Below, in pieces: positions 28,946 through 38,028 of a stretch of DNA of 64,000 nucleotides. The DNA comes from Neisseriaceae bacterium (GTDB taxonomy: Bacteria > Pseudomonadota > Gammaproteobacteria > Burkholderiales > Chromobacteriaceae): contig JAIYAC010000004.1 of NCBI GenBank assembly GCA_027489245.1, positions 47,144 through 111,143 of the forward strand, in the 5' to 3' direction. The notes under the pieces are model-generated. The model made no database searches. It worked only from the letters and a program-made list of their open reading frames with translations, and was not told the origin of the DNA. Numbering within the stretch: position 1 is the first letter of the stretch; each line of letters begins with the position of its first letter. The position numbers and the translations under genes are program-made.

Positions 28946-30196
28946 ATGCATCGTATTCAGGAACTGGCCGCGGGTTTGATCGCGCGTGTCGAAGAAGGCC
29001 GTACCCTCACCGAAGCACTGGCGGCCGCCCAGCGCAGTACCGAGCTCAGCGCCGGCGAGCGCGGCGCGCTGCAGGACATCGGCTACGGCACCTTGCGCCA
29101 CCTGGGCCAGCTGCGCTTCATCCTGCGCGAGCTGGTGCCCAAGCGCCTGCCTTCCGACGACATCGAACGCCTGCTGCTGGTAGCCCTCTACCAGCTGGCG
29201 CACACCCGCGCCGCACCTTACGCGGTGGTAGACCAAGCGGTGCGCTGCGCAGAAGACATCGCCATGGGCCGCCTCAAAGGCCTGGTTAACGGCACGCTGC
29301 GCAACTTCTTGCGCAATAAAGACAACCTGCTGGCAGACGCCGGTCGCGATAACGAAGCGCGCTACAACCACCCACGCTGGTGGGTGCAGCGCCTGCGTGC
29401 CGCCTACCCCACGCAGTGGGCCTCGGTACTGGAGATGTCCAACCGCCGCCCGCCCATGACGCTGCGTGTGAACGCCGGCAAACTGAGCGCCGAAGACTAC
29501 GTGGCACAGTTGGCCGCAAAAGATATCAAGGCCCGCATCATCAAGGGCCAGGCCGTGCAGCTGGACGCACCGTGCAATGTGCGTGACCTGCCAGGCTTTG
29601 CCGAAGGCGTGGTGTCGGTACAGGACTTTGGTGCGCAAAAAGCCGCCTTGCTGCTGGACGTGGCCGACGGCATGCGTGTACTGGATGCCTGCGCGGCACC
29701 GGGCGGCAAGACCGGCCATATCCTGGAGCTAGCCCAGGTCAAGCTGGTGGCGCTGGATGTGGACGCCGAGCGCCTGCAACGCGTGGAAGACAATCTGCAG
29801 CGCCTGGGCCTGCACGCCACGCTGAAAGCCGCCGATGCCGCCAAGCCGGAAACCTGGTGGGATGGCCAGCCGTTCGACCGCATTCTGGCTGACGTGCCTT
29901 GCTCGGCCAGTGGTGTGGTGCGCCGCCACCCGGACATCAAGTGGCTGCGCCGCCCGGACGACTTTGCCGCACTGGGCAAACAACAAGCCGCCATGGTGGA
30001 TGCACTGTGGCCAACGTTGGCCGCAGGCGGCAAGCTGCTGTACGCCACCTGCTCCATCATGCCGGAGGAGAACCGCCAGCAAGTCGATGCTTTCCTCAAG
30101 CGCCATGGCGATGCGAAACTGTTGAAAGACGAACAATTGCTGCCCACTTCGGAACATGACGGCTTCTACTACGCCCTGCTGGTTAAAAAGGTTTAG
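28946..30196 (+). CDS. rsmB: 16S rRNA m5C967 methyltransferase
   Basis: The 416-aa protein has an N-terminal NusB-like RNA-binding domain (about 1-140) and a C-terminal SAM methyltransferase domain. The SAM loop is CAAPGGKTGHIL, and the two cysteines of the m5C reaction lie in DVPCSASGV and TCSIMPEEN. The ATG at 28946 gives the family start MHRIQELAAGLI; the frame is open further back, but that extension crosses the htpX terminator. It overlaps the next gene by 41 bases. Confidence 0.93.
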   Translation: MHRIQELAAGLIARVEEGRTLTEALAAAQRSTELSAGERGALQDIGYGTLRHLGQLRFILRELVPKRLPSDDIERLLLVALYQLAHTRAAPYAVVDQAVRCAEDIAMGRLKGLVNGTLRNFLRNKDNLLADAGRDNEARYNHPRWWVQRLRAAYPTQWASVLEMSNRRPPMTLRVNAGKLSAEDYVAQLAAKDIKARIIKGQAVQLDAPCNVRDLPGFAEGVVSVQDFGAQKAALLLDVADGMRVLDACAAPGGKTGHILELAQVKLVALDVDAERLQRVEDNLQRLGLHATLKAADAAKPETWWDGQPFDRILADVPCSASGVVRRHPDIKWLRRPDDFAALGKQQAAMVDALWPTLAAGGKLLYATCSIMPEENRQQVDAFLKRHGDAKLLKDEQLLPTSEHDGFYYALLVKKV

Positions 30197-30764
30197 CCTG
30201 GCGCTAGGCATTTTTATCGTGTGCCTGCTGTCTGCGCTCCCTGCGCAGGCGGCAGAGGGCATTGTGGTACGCCGCCTGGCAGCCAATATCGAAGAGGGTG
30301 CCCTCGAAATCTCCACCCGCTACCAGACCACGCTGCCGCCACCGCTGCAAGACGCCTTGCAGCAGGGCGTGCCACTGACTTTCCAGCTTACCTTCGAGCT
30401 AACGCGGCCACGCACATCGGCCTGGTGGCAGCAACTCAAGACCTTTTTCGAACCCACCGCCACCCTCAGTTTCAAGCTGGTCTATTACCGCCTGACCAAC
30501 CGCTATCGGGTAGCCATTGGCGGTTTGGCAAGCAATTACGGCTCCTTGAACGAGGCCCTGTCTGCCGTTGGCAGCATTGCCGGTTGGCGCGTGATGGACG
30601 TGTCTGGCTGGAGTAGTGACAGCCAGCATGATCTGCGTGGCCGCGTGCGGCTGGAGCTGGATATCAGCCAGCTGCCACGCCCGTTTCAGCTTAATGCCCT
30701 GGGCTCGCGTGACTGGAAGCTTGAGTCCGAATGGGTAACCGTTGCGCCCGAGGTAACAAACTGA
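30156..30764 (+). CDS. DUF4390 protein, exported
   Basis: The 202-aa protein has a signal sequence (RFSLALGIFIVCLLSALP, cleavage near AQA), followed by a beta-rich domain of the DUF4390 type. The family has no proven function but is regularly found between rsmB and ntrY in betaproteobacteria. Its start lies inside rsmB, and its stop overlaps ntrY (TGATG). This suggests a link to the NtrY sensor, perhaps as a periplasmic accessory (inference). Confidence 0.8.
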   Translation: MTASTTPCWLKRFSLALGIFIVCLLSALPAQAAEGIVVRRLAANIEEGALEISTRYQTTLPPPLQDALQQGVPLTFQLTFELTRPRTSAWWQQLKTFFEPTATLSFKLVYYRLTNRYRVAIGGLASNYGSLNEALSAVGSIAGWRVMDVSGWSSDSQHDLRGRVRLELDISQLPRPFQLNALGSRDWKLESEWVTVAPEVTN

Positions 30765-32875
30765 TGCGCTATCCGGTGATTGCTGCGGCACTGGGTGTCG
30801 TCATGCTCTACCTGCTGGCTATTTCTACCGGCAATACGTCCAAACTGGCCGAATACTACTGGTGGGTATTCGGCCTGAACGTACTGGGCCTGCTGGGCCT
30901 GCTTGGTGTGGTACTCCGCCAGCTGCTGCGCCTGCGCCGCCGGGTGAAAAGCCGCGAGTTCGGCGCCAAGCTCACGCAGAAAATGGTGGTGATGTTTGCC
31001 GTGGTGGCCCTGCTGCCAGGCATGCTGGTGTTTACCGTCTCGGCGCAGTTCCTCACGCGCAGTATCGAAAGCTGGTTCAACGTACAGGTAGAAAGTGCAC
31101 TGGACCGCGGGCTGGAGCTGGGCAAGAACGCACTGGGCTATGTGCTGACCGATGTATCGCGCAAGGCCCGCGTGATTGCGCTGGATGTTGCCGACCAGCG
31201 CGAGCGCGAGCTCAACAGCCGGCTATCGCGCCTGCGCGAACAGCTGGGCGTGGAGGAGGTAGCGGTCTATACCCGCCAGGGCCAGCTGGTGAGCTTTGCC
31301 GGCCCGGACGATACCCGCTACCTGCCACGCGCGCCCGACTACGAGCTATTGCGCTCGCTGCAGGGGCGCAAGACCCACGAGAGCATCGATAACGACGCCC
31401 GCAGTGGCTTGCTGCTGAAAGTGCTGATGCCCTACCGGAGCTATATCACGGGTGAGCAGCTGATCCTGCAGGTGATCCAGCCCGCCCCCGCCGATATTGC
31501 CCGCGATGCCGAGCTGATCGAAGACGCACGGACCGACTACCGCCAGCTGGTACTGGCACGCGACGGCCTCAAAACGTTTTACATGCTGACCCTGGCCTTG
31601 GTCTTTCTGCTGGCCCTGACCGCTGCACTGGCCTTTGCGCTGTTCATTTCCGAGCGCCTGTCCGCGCCCTTGTCCGAGTTGGCCGCAGGTACCCGCGCCG
31701 TGGCGCAGGGTGATTACTCCAAGCGCCACCCGGTATACCGCAAGGACGAGCTGGGCATCCTCACCACCATGTTCAACCGCATGACCCAGCAGCTGGACGA
31801 AGCACGGCATACCGCCGATGAAAGCCGGCGCCTGCTGGAGTCCAGCAAACTTTATCTGGAAAGCATTCTGGCCAACCTGTCCGCTGGCGTGATGGCGTTT
31901 GACAGCAGCTGGAACCTGCGTGCGGCCAACACCAGTGCGGGGCGCATCCTGGGCGTGGATTTTGCCGAGCTGGCCGAACACGAGATACAGGTATGGCCGG
32001 CGCTGCGTCCGGAGCTGTCGCCGCTGGTCGATACCATCCTGCGCGAAGCGGCCAATGCCAGCCCGCACGACTGGCAGCAGCAGGTGGATTACCTGGGGTC
32101 GCAGGGCAGCCGCCAGCTGGTGGCACGCGGGGCGGTATTGCCAGAGCAGTCCGCTACCGGCTATGTTGTGGTGTTTGACGATATTACCGAGCTGGCGCGC
32201 GCCCAACGTGACGCAGCCTGGGGCGAGGTGGCCAAGCGGCTGGCGCATGAAATCCGCAACCCGCTCACGCCGATACAGCTTTCTGCCGAACGCCTGGCCA
32301 TGAAGCTGGCCGACAAGCTGGAAGGCAGCGACGCCGACATGCTGCGGCGGGCCACCGATACCATCGTCAAACAGGTAACGGCCTTGAAAGGCATGGTGGA
32401 TGCATTCCGGGATTACGCCCGCGCCCCCAGGACAAAACTGGTGCCGCTGGACCTGAATGAGCTGGTGCGAGAGGTATTGATTCTCTACGAAAGCAACCCT
32501 GCCCTGAGAGTGGATTTGAGTCTGGAACCCTTGCCGTTTATGGGTGATGCGGCACTTTTGCGCCAGGTTTTGCATAACCTGCTGCAGAACGCGCAAGATG
32601 CAGTCCTTGACGCTAGCATCCCGATGATTCAAATTAGCAGCCGACTAGAAGGAAGGAACGCGCTCGTCTGTGTACAAGACAACGGCGCCGGGTTCAGTGC
32701 AGACATTCTGCCACGTGCCTTTGAGCCTTACGTAACCAGTAAGGCAAAAGGGACCGGCCTGGGCCTTGCGGTGGTGAAAAAAATAGTGGAGGAACACCAC
32801 GGCCAGATTCATCTGGCCAATGCAGACAGTGGCGGTGCGCGGATCCATCTCACCCTGCCATTGCTGGAGGCTTAA
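30764..32875 (+). CDS. ntrY: NtrY-like membrane sensor histidine kinase
   Basis: The 703-aa kinase has three TM helices in the first 100 residues and a fourth near 275-300, framing a periplasmic sensor. HAMP (about 300-355) and PAS (about 360-470) follow. The phosphoacceptor histidine lies in LAHEIRNPLTPIQ (about 495), and the ATPase domain ends in SKAKGTGLGLAVVKK. NtrY homologues respond to nitrogen or redox status. The start at 30764 is favoured because it overlaps the previous stop; ntrX follows with a one-base overlap. Confidence 0.9.
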   Translation: MRYPVIAAALGVVMLYLLAISTGNTSKLAEYYWWVFGLNVLGLLGLLGVVLRQLLRLRRRVKSREFGAKLTQKMVVMFAVVALLPGMLVFTVSAQFLTRSIESWFNVQVESALDRGLELGKNALGYVLTDVSRKARVIALDVADQRERELNSRLSRLREQLGVEEVAVYTRQGQLVSFAGPDDTRYLPRAPDYELLRSLQGRKTHESIDNDARSGLLLKVLMPYRSYITGEQLILQVIQPAPADIARDAELIEDARTDYRQLVLARDGLKTFYMLTLALVFLLALTAALAFALFISERLSAPLSELAAGTRAVAQGDYSKRHPVYRKDELGILTTMFNRMTQQLDEARHTADESRRLLESSKLYLESILANLSAGVMAFDSSWNLRAANTSAGRILGVDFAELAEHEIQVWPALRPELSPLVDTILREAANASPHDWQQQVDYLGSQGSRQLVARGAVLPEQSATGYVVVFDDITELARAQRDAAWGEVAKRLAHEIRNPLTPIQLSAERLAMKLADKLEGSDADMLRRATDTIVKQVTALKGMVDAFRDYARAPRTKLVPLDLNELVREVLILYESNPALRVDLSLEPLPFMGDAALLRQVLHNLLQNAQDAVLDASIPMIQISSRLEGRNALVCVQDNGAGFSADILPRAFEPYVTSKAKGTGLGLAVVKKIVEEHHGQIHLANADSGGARIHLTLPLLEA

Positions 32876-34143
32876 TGCGAAGCAGCGATATTCTGATTGT
32901 TGATGACGAGATCGGTATCCGGGAGTTGCTCTCGGAAATCTTGCAGGACGAAGGCTTTACCGTCGCCCTGGCCGAGAATGCCGAAGTTGCCCGCCAATTG
33001 CGGAACCAGACACGCCCGGCCCTAGTGCTGCTGGATATCTGGATGCCCGATTGCGATGGCGTTACCTTGCTGAAGGAGTGGGCCAAATCCGGGCAGCTCA
33101 ACATGCCGGTAGTCATGATGTCTGGCCATGCCAGCATCGACACGGCCGTTGAAGCCACCCGTATCGGTGCTTTCGATTTTCTCGAAAAGCCGATTGCATT
33201 ACAGAAACTGCTCACCACGGTGCAGCGCGCGCTGAAGTATGGCGACATGCAAGCCAATACCTCGCTGAACCTGGACAAGCTGGGCAAGAGCGCGCCGATT
33301 CACGAACTGAAGCGCCAGCTGGAGCGCGTCTCCAAGGTAAAATCGCCGGTGTTGCTTACCGGTGAGGCAGGGGTGGGTTTCGAACTGGTGGCCAGGTTTT
33401 TCCACCACGGCAATACGCCATGGGTGACGCCGGCCAAGCTGGAGCAGCTGGCCGATGCACCGCTGGAGCTACTGCAGAAAGCCAATAACGGTGTGCTGTT
33501 CCTGCCGGAAATCGGCCAGTACAACCGCCGTACGCAGCAAGGCCTGCTGTTTTTGCTGTCCAAACTGGACCGCTTCAATGTTCGCCTGGTGTGCTCCTGC
33601 AGCCGGCCATTGCAAGAGCTGCTGGTCGACCCGGAGTGCGATAACCGCATGCTGACTGCGCTGTCCAGCGTGATTGTGCCGATTCCGCCGCTGCGCGAGC
33701 ACGCGGAAGACATCACCTTCATTGCCGAGCAGATCCTGCATGAGCTGATCGAATCCAAGCAGATGCCCACGCGCCGTCTGACCACGGCGGCACTGAATGC
33801 CATGCGCCAGTATGAGTGGCCGGGCAACCTGGAGCAGCTGCGCAGCATCATCAAGAGCCTGGGCCTGACCGCCGAGTCGGATGATATCGACGCTGCCGAA
33901 GTCAACAAGGTGCTGGCGCAGTTCCGCCACGAAAAACCGGTGGAAGAAACCGGCTTCGATTTCAGCCTGCCACTGCGCGAGCTGCGCGAACAGCTGGAAC
34001 GCCGCTACTTCGAGTACCACATCGTGCTGGAAAACGGCAATATGAGCCGCGTGGCGCAGAAGGTAGGCCTGGAGCGTACCCACCTTTACCGTAAGCTGAA
34101 ACAGCTGGGCGTGAAATTCAGCCGCAAAGTGGCCGAAGAGTAA
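32875..34143 (+). CDS. ntrX: NtrX-like response regulator with degenerate AAA+ domain
   Basis: The 422-aa protein has a receiver domain (1-120; DILIVDDE, phosphoacceptor Asp in LLDIWMPD, Lys in EKPI). The central AAA+ region follows (about 140-340), then a Fis-type helix-turn-helix (NMSRVAQKVGLERTHLYRKL). The central domain is decayed: the Walker A reads GEAGVGFE with no lysine, the Walker B reads LFLPEIG, and no GAFTGA loop is present. It therefore cannot drive sigma-54 open complex formation and probably acts as a DNA-binding regulator of sigma-70 promoters. It pairs with ntrY (TAATG overlap). Confidence 0.9.
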   Translation: MRSSDILIVDDEIGIRELLSEILQDEGFTVALAENAEVARQLRNQTRPALVLLDIWMPDCDGVTLLKEWAKSGQLNMPVVMMSGHASIDTAVEATRIGAFDFLEKPIALQKLLTTVQRALKYGDMQANTSLNLDKLGKSAPIHELKRQLERVSKVKSPVLLTGEAGVGFELVARFFHHGNTPWVTPAKLEQLADAPLELLQKANNGVLFLPEIGQYNRRTQQGLLFLLSKLDRFNVRLVCSCSRPLQELLVDPECDNRMLTALSSVIVPIPPLREHAEDITFIAEQILHELIESKQMPTRRLTTAALNAMRQYEWPGNLEQLRSIIKSLGLTAESDDIDAAEVNKVLAQFRHEKPVEETGFDFSLPLRELREQLERRYFEYHIVLENGNMSRVAQKVGLERTHLYRKLKQLGVKFSRKVAEE

Positions 34144-34178
34144 GCCTGCCTTTTACTGCTCCTGCGGGAGCTACCCCG

Positions 34179-34202
34179 ACGGCCGCGCAAGCGGCCGTTT
34201 TA
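34179..34202 (+). terminator. Terminator after ntrX
   Basis: ACGGCCGC (34179-34186) and GCGGCCGT (34191-34198) enclose a GCAA loop and are followed by TTTTA. The next gene starts only a few bases later. Confidence 0.7.
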
Positions 34203-34206
34203 CGTG

Positions 34207-34965
34207 ATGACAAAAGAACTGAACGACAGCGCCTTGCTGCGCTACAGCCGGCATATCCTGCTGCCCGAAATCGATATCGACGGCCAGCAGCGCTTGTTGG
34301 CCGCACGCGTGCTGGTGGTGGGGGCCGGTGGCTTGGGCGCGCCCGCGCTGCTGTACCTGGCCAGTGCCGGAGTGGGCCAGCTCACCCTGGTGGACGACGA
34401 CACGGTGGAGCTGACCAACCTGCAGCGCCAGGTCATCCACGATATGCACACCCTGGGCCAGCCCAAGGTAGCGTCGGCGGCGGCGCGGCTGGCGGCCATC
34501 AACCCCGACGTGCAGCTGCGCTTGCTGAACGAGCGCCTGGCCGGTGAAAGGTTGGCCGCAGAGGTGGCCGCGCACGATCTGGTGCTGGACTGCAGCGACA
34601 ACTTTGCCACCCGCCACGCCATCAACCGCGCCTGTGTCGCCGCCCGCGTGCCCCTGGTGTCGGGCGCTGCCGTGCGCTTTAGCGGGCAGCTGGCGGTGTA
34701 CGATGTACGCGACGACGCCTCGCCGTGCTACCACTGCCTGTTTCCGGATGAGGGCGAAGCCAGCGATGGGCCGTGTGCCACTTTCGGCGTACTGGCGCCG
34801 CTGGTGGGGGTGATTGGCAGCTTGCAAGCGGTAGAGGCCGTCAAGCTGCTGGCTGGCCGCCGCCCGGCACTGGGGCAGCTCACGCTGTACGAGGCGCTGG
34901 AGGGCAGCTTCCGCCAGCTAAAGGTGCCACGCGACCCGGATTGTCCGGTATGCGGCCAACGTTAG
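34207..34965 (+). CDS. moeB: MoeB/ThiF-family adenylyltransferase
   Basis: This 252-aa E1-like enzyme adenylates the C-terminal glycine of a ubiquitin-like sulfur carrier (MoaD or ThiS). It has the nucleotide loop VGAGGLGAPALLYL, the DDDTVELTNLQRQ strand, the VLDCSDNFATR motif, a CxxC pair in SPCYHC and a second in CPVCGQR that bind zinc, and the conserved Cys in GPCATFGVLAPLVG. The start is the ATG at 34207, though a GTG sits directly before it. It is monocistronic, so whether it serves molybdopterin or thiamine synthesis is undecided. Confidence 0.85.
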   Translation: MTKELNDSALLRYSRHILLPEIDIDGQQRLLAARVLVVGAGGLGAPALLYLASAGVGQLTLVDDDTVELTNLQRQVIHDMHTLGQPKVASAAARLAAINPDVQLRLLNERLAGERLAAEVAAHDLVLDCSDNFATRHAINRACVAARVPLVSGAAVRFSGQLAVYDVRDDASPCYHCLFPDEGEASDGPCATFGVLAPLVGVIGSLQAVEAVKLLAGRRPALGQLTLYEALEGSFRQLKVPRDPDCPVCGQR

Positions 34966-34975
34966 GCCGTAGATG

Positions 34976-35005
34976 AAAAAGCCGCTTCGTCTGAAGCGGC
35001 TTTTT
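34976..35005. terminator. Bidirectional terminator
   Basis: AAAAAGCCGCTTC (34976-34988) and GAAGCGGCTTTTT (34993-35005) form a perfect 13-bp stem with T-runs on both strands, between convergent genes. Confidence 0.92.
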
Positions 35006-35023
35006 GTTGGCCCTTGGCCAGGA

Positions 35024-35512
35024 TCAGGCCTTCAGCTGCTGTTCGATCAACTGATGCAGCTCGTTGAAGTCCGGCTCGCCCACATAGCGTTTCACGATAT
35101 TGCCCTGCTTATCGATGAGGATGCTGGTCGGGGTCAGCTGGATCTCGCCGTAAGCCTTGGCAATGCTGCCGTCCTTGTCCAGCGTGACAAAGAAAGGCAG
35201 CTTCTTGTCGTTGACGTAAGCCTGCACGTAGTTCAGCGGGTCGTAGCTCATGGCCACGGCCACCATCTCGTAGCCCTGCTTGGCGTACTTCTGGTGGGTT
35301 TCCACCATTTTGGGCATTTCTGCCATGCAGCCGCTGCAGCTGGTGGCCCAGAAGTTGACCAACACCACTTTGCCTTTCAGGCTATCGGTACTGGCCTGCT
35401 GGCCGGACAGGCTGGTATAGCTTACTGCCGGTGCGGCGTCGGTAAACGCGCAGCCCGTCAGGGTGGTGGTGGCGGCCAGCGCCAGGATCATCAGGGTGTG
35501 CTTGAGCTTCAT
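35024..35512 (-). CDS. Thioredoxin-like lipoprotein (TlpA/ResA type)
   Basis: The 162-aa protein has a lipobox LTGC with Cys21, so it is a periplasm-facing lipoprotein. The thioredoxin fold holds the redox pair in FWATSCSGCMAEMP, with CSGC instead of the more common CxPC, and the cis-proline loop LTPTSILI. It is the second TlpA-like gene of the window, and its likely role is thiol reduction in the envelope. The start at MKLKHT (35512) gives a proper lipoprotein signal. Confidence 0.82.
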   Translation of the reverse strand: MKLKHTLMILALAATTTLTGCAFTDAAPAVSYTSLSGQQASTDSLKGKVVLVNFWATSCSGCMAEMPKMVETHQKYAKQGYEMVAVAMSYDPLNYVQAYVNDKKLPFFVTLDKDGSIAKAYGEIQLTPTSILIDKQGNIVKRYVGEPDFNELHQLIEQQLKA

Positions 35513-35558
35513 GGTGCTAAATCCATCAGGTAAGGCCGCCATGTGGCGGCCCGGCAGG

Positions 35559-35969
35559 TCAGGCTTGGTGTTGCAGGCCTTCGAGAAGTTCCCGCATTTT
35601 GCCTTCTATCGGCACGGCTTTGTTTTGCCGGCCATCAAAGGCCACAAAGGTTACATCGGCTTCGGCTACCACGCGATCGCTACCTTCCAGGCTGACGCGC
35701 TGGTGGATCACCGCGCTGCGGTTGCCTACCGACTTCACCGAGGTGGCAATGACCAGTTCGTCGTTCATGGTGGCGGGGTGACGGTAATCGATATTGATGT
35801 TCACCACAATCAGGGCAATACCGGATGCCAGGAAAGCTGGCAGGTCGGCGCGCTCTTCAAAATAGGTCCAGCGGGCCTCTTCCAGAAACTCCAGATAACG
35901 CGCGTTGTTCACGTGCTGGTACAGGTCCAGATGGTAGCCGCGTACCTTGATTTTGGTAATGTGCTGCAT
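35559..35969 (-). CDS. Hotdog-fold acyl-CoA thioesterase, 4HBT family
   Basis: The 136-aa protein shows the YbgC/FcbC pattern: DLYQHVNNARYLEFLEEARW at the N-terminus, then the strands VVNINIDYRHPA and VTFVAFD. Such enzymes hydrolyse short or medium acyl-CoA or acyl-ACP. The upstream flank (35986-35999) carries the extended AAAGGTTGGCCGCA element. Its neighbours are unrelated. Confidence 0.8.
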   Translation of the reverse strand: MQHITKIKVRGYHLDLYQHVNNARYLEFLEEARWTYFEERADLPAFLASGIALIVVNINIDYRHPATMNDELVIATSVKSVGNRSAVIHQRVSLEGSDRVVAEADVTFVAFDGRQNKAVPIEGKMRELLEGLQHQA

Positions 35970-36029
35970 GTTTCCCCTCGTGTGGAAAGGTTGGCCGCAG
36001 CGCAGGCTGCGGCAGGGTGCCAGCCTGTT

Positions 36030-36398
36030 TTAGTTATGGTCCAGGTCTAGCGGGATAAACGGTTCGCGCTCTAGCGGGTTGTCTACCAGGTCGGTGAGCA
36101 CAGAGTGGATTTCCACGTCGAACCATTCGGTAAACAGCGCCGGGGTGAATTCGGGCCAGAAGGCGTCGTCGTCGCACCAGTCGGCCAGCTCGGCGCCAAA
36201 CAAGGTGCGGTAGTGCAGGCGGACAAAGTCTTCGGCGCTGTCGTAGTCGTCGGCGGCGGGAATCAGCAGGGCGTTGCAGTCGGCGCGCAATTGGTCCAGC
36301 TGCAGCTGGCCATCCAGGCTGCCGGGCAGGTTTTGCAGCCAGTCCAGAAAGGGCTGGCGCGGTTTGATGATGGCAACGCTGCGGTTGACTTCGTACAT
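36030..36398 (-). CDS. Small acidic protein of unknown function
   Basis: I do not recognise this 122-aa protein. It is rich in Asp, Leu and aromatic residues, with no signal peptide or membrane segment, and it begins MYEVNRSVAIIKPRQPFLDWL. GGATAACC precedes the start. Proteins of this size with this opening may be conserved in related genomes, but I cannot confirm that here. It lies 37 bases from the TonB-like gene upstream on the same strand. Confidence 0.6.
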   Translation of the reverse strand: MYEVNRSVAIIKPRQPFLDWLQNLPGSLDGQLQLDQLRADCNALLIPAADDYDSAEDFVRLHYRTLFGAELADWCDDDAFWPEFTPALFTEWFDVEIHSVLTDLVDNPLEREPFIPLDLDHN

Positions 36399-36435
36399 GG
36401 GGGGTTATCCTTTTACGGGTGGAGCAATGCCGTCG

Positions 36436-37161
36436 CTAGCTGCCGTCCAGGCGGTGCGCGGTAGTAAACGACCATTTTCGCACGACTTCCAGTGACGAGT
36501 ATTCCTGTGCCAGCCGCGCGGGGAAGGGCGGGTAGGGTGCACCAAGGCGCACGATATTGATGGCGGCCTGATCCAGCAGCGGGCTGCCAGAGCTGCGGGC
36601 GATACGTACATTCATCAGCTCGCCGGTATCGCGCAGGGTCACGACCAGCTCCAGGCTGCCATACAGGCCGCGCGCACGCGCCTCGGCCGGGTAGTGGCGG
36701 TTGCCGATGCGCTCGACGCGCCGGCGCCAGTCTTCCACATAGGCGGCCCAGCTAACGCCAACGGCGGCAGCGCCCAGGCGGGCTTGCTGGCGGTTATCGC
36801 GCACTGGCGTAGCGGTATCTTGCTGGCTATCTGGTGCGGTGTTGGCCGCACGCAGGGTGGCTTGTGGTGTGGTGCGTGCGGGGGCGGCGGGCGTGCTGTT
36901 GTCGCCGGCCGGGTTGGCACTGCCCTGGCTGTCGTGCTGGGCGAGCAGGTCGGCGTGGGCCGGTTTGGCAGAAGGCGGGGTTTTCAGCACTGTAACCTGC
37001 AGCGTACTGTGCGGCCAGACGGGCGGTGTCATAGCGGGAATCAGCCCGCCGGCACTGGCGAGCAAAAGCAGATGCAAGGCGAGCGAGATCAGTATCGCTA
37101 CCTTGAACAGCGACCTGTCTACCGCAGCGGGGACAGGGGTAAAAAGGCGAGGTGCGGGCAT
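36436..37161 (-). CDS. TonB-family energy transducer
   Basis: The 241-aa protein has one N-terminal TM helix (about 12-32), a long Pro/Ala/Gln-rich periplasmic linker, and a C-terminal TonB domain (YPAEARARGLYGSLELVV, then IARSSGSPLLDQAAINIVR and a final YPPFPARL). It would couple the proton-motive force to outer-membrane receptors if ExbB/ExbD are supplied elsewhere, as none adjoin. The start at 37161 has AGGAG six bases upstream. Confidence 0.82.
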   Translation of the reverse strand: MPAPRLFTPVPAAVDRSLFKVAILISLALHLLLLASAGGLIPAMTPPVWPHSTLQVTVLKTPPSAKPAHADLLAQHDSQGSANPAGDNSTPAAPARTTPQATLRAANTAPDSQQDTATPVRDNRQQARLGAAAVGVSWAAYVEDWRRRVERIGNRHYPAEARARGLYGSLELVVTLRDTGELMNVRIARSSGSPLLDQAAINIVRLGAPYPPFPARLAQEYSSLEVVRKWSFTTAHRLDGS

Positions 37162-37201
37162 GGCGGACTCCTGCACGGAGTGTAGCATGCCCGCCCCGTG
37201 C

Positions 37202-37666
37202 TTAGCCTTCGAGCAGGCTGCGCAGCATCCAGGCTGTTTTCTCGTGTACCTGCAAACGCTGGGTCAGCAGGTCGGCAGTGGGCTCATCTGCCGCCGCATC
37301 GGCCAGCGGAAATAGCGAACGCGCGGTGCGACAGACGGTTTCGTGAGCCTGAACCAGCTCGCGAATCATGTCTTGTGCCTTGGGCACGCCTTGGCTTTCG
37401 CTGATCGATGTCAGACGGGCGTAGTCGCCATAGCTGCCTGGTGCCACGTGGCCCAGGGCGCGGATGCGCTCGGCTACCTGGTCTACCGCCAGTGCCAGCT
37501 CGTTGTACTGGGTTTCAAACATCAGATGCAGGGTCTGGAACATGGGGCCGGTGACGTTCCAGTGAAAGAAGTGGGTTTTCAGATACAGCGTATAGCTGTC
37601 GGCCAGCAGGCGCGACAGGCCTTCTGCAATACGTGCGCGGTCTTGCTCGGAAATGCCGATATCCAT
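37202..37666 (-). CDS. dps: Dps-family DNA-protecting ferritin
   Basis: The 154-aa protein has the Dps four-helix pattern with the inter-subunit ferroxidase site: [11 protein letters not shown] (two His) and MFETQYNEL followed by DQVAERI (Asp and Glu). It stores iron and protects DNA from peroxide. The start at MDIGIS (37666) has GGGAG upstream; the longer open frame would run through the promoter and the divergent neighbour. The gene is divergent from the DUF167 gene. Confidence 0.92.
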   Translation of the reverse strand: MDIGISEQDRARIAEGLSRLLADSYTLYLKTHFFHWNVTGPMFQTLHLMFETQYNELALAVDQVAERIRALGHVAPGSYGDYARLTSISESQGVPKAQDMIRELVQAHETVCRTARSLFPLADAAADEPTADLLTQRLQVHEKTAWMLRSLLEG

Positions 37667-37731
37667 GGTGATACTCCCGTGAAACGTGATGACAATACGT
37701 TTTACAATGTTTCTTTTTGTAAATACGCCCG

Positions 37732-38028
37732 ATGAAACCCTGGTTAACCATTCAGCCCGAAGGCATACGCCTGACCTTGCACGTACAACCCGGCGCACGC
37801 AAGAGCGAGATTGCCGGCGAGCATGGCGAGGCGCTGAAGATCAGGTTGGCCGCACCGCCGGTGGAAGGCAAGGCCAATGCCGAGCTGGTGCGCTGGCTGG
37901 CCAGCTATCTGGGCCTGCCGCGCAAGTCGGTTACGTTGCTGACCGGCGAACGCAACCGGCACAAGATCGTGGCCATTGCCGGGCTGGATGCTGCTACCGC
38001 ACTGGCGCGCTTGCTGCCGGCTGCCTAG
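37732..38028 (+). CDS. DUF167 (YggU/UPF0235) family protein
   Basis: The 98-aa protein has the family core [28 protein letters not shown] and [11 protein letters not shown]. No function is known for the family. It contains the repeated element at 37855 read as Leu-Ala-Ala. Its stop overlaps that of the convergent fxsA by four bases. Confidence 0.88.
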   Translation: MKPWLTIQPEGIRLTLHVQPGARKSEIAGEHGEALKIRLAAPPVEGKANAELVRWLASYLGLPRKSVTLLTGERNRHKIVAIAGLDAATALARLLPAA

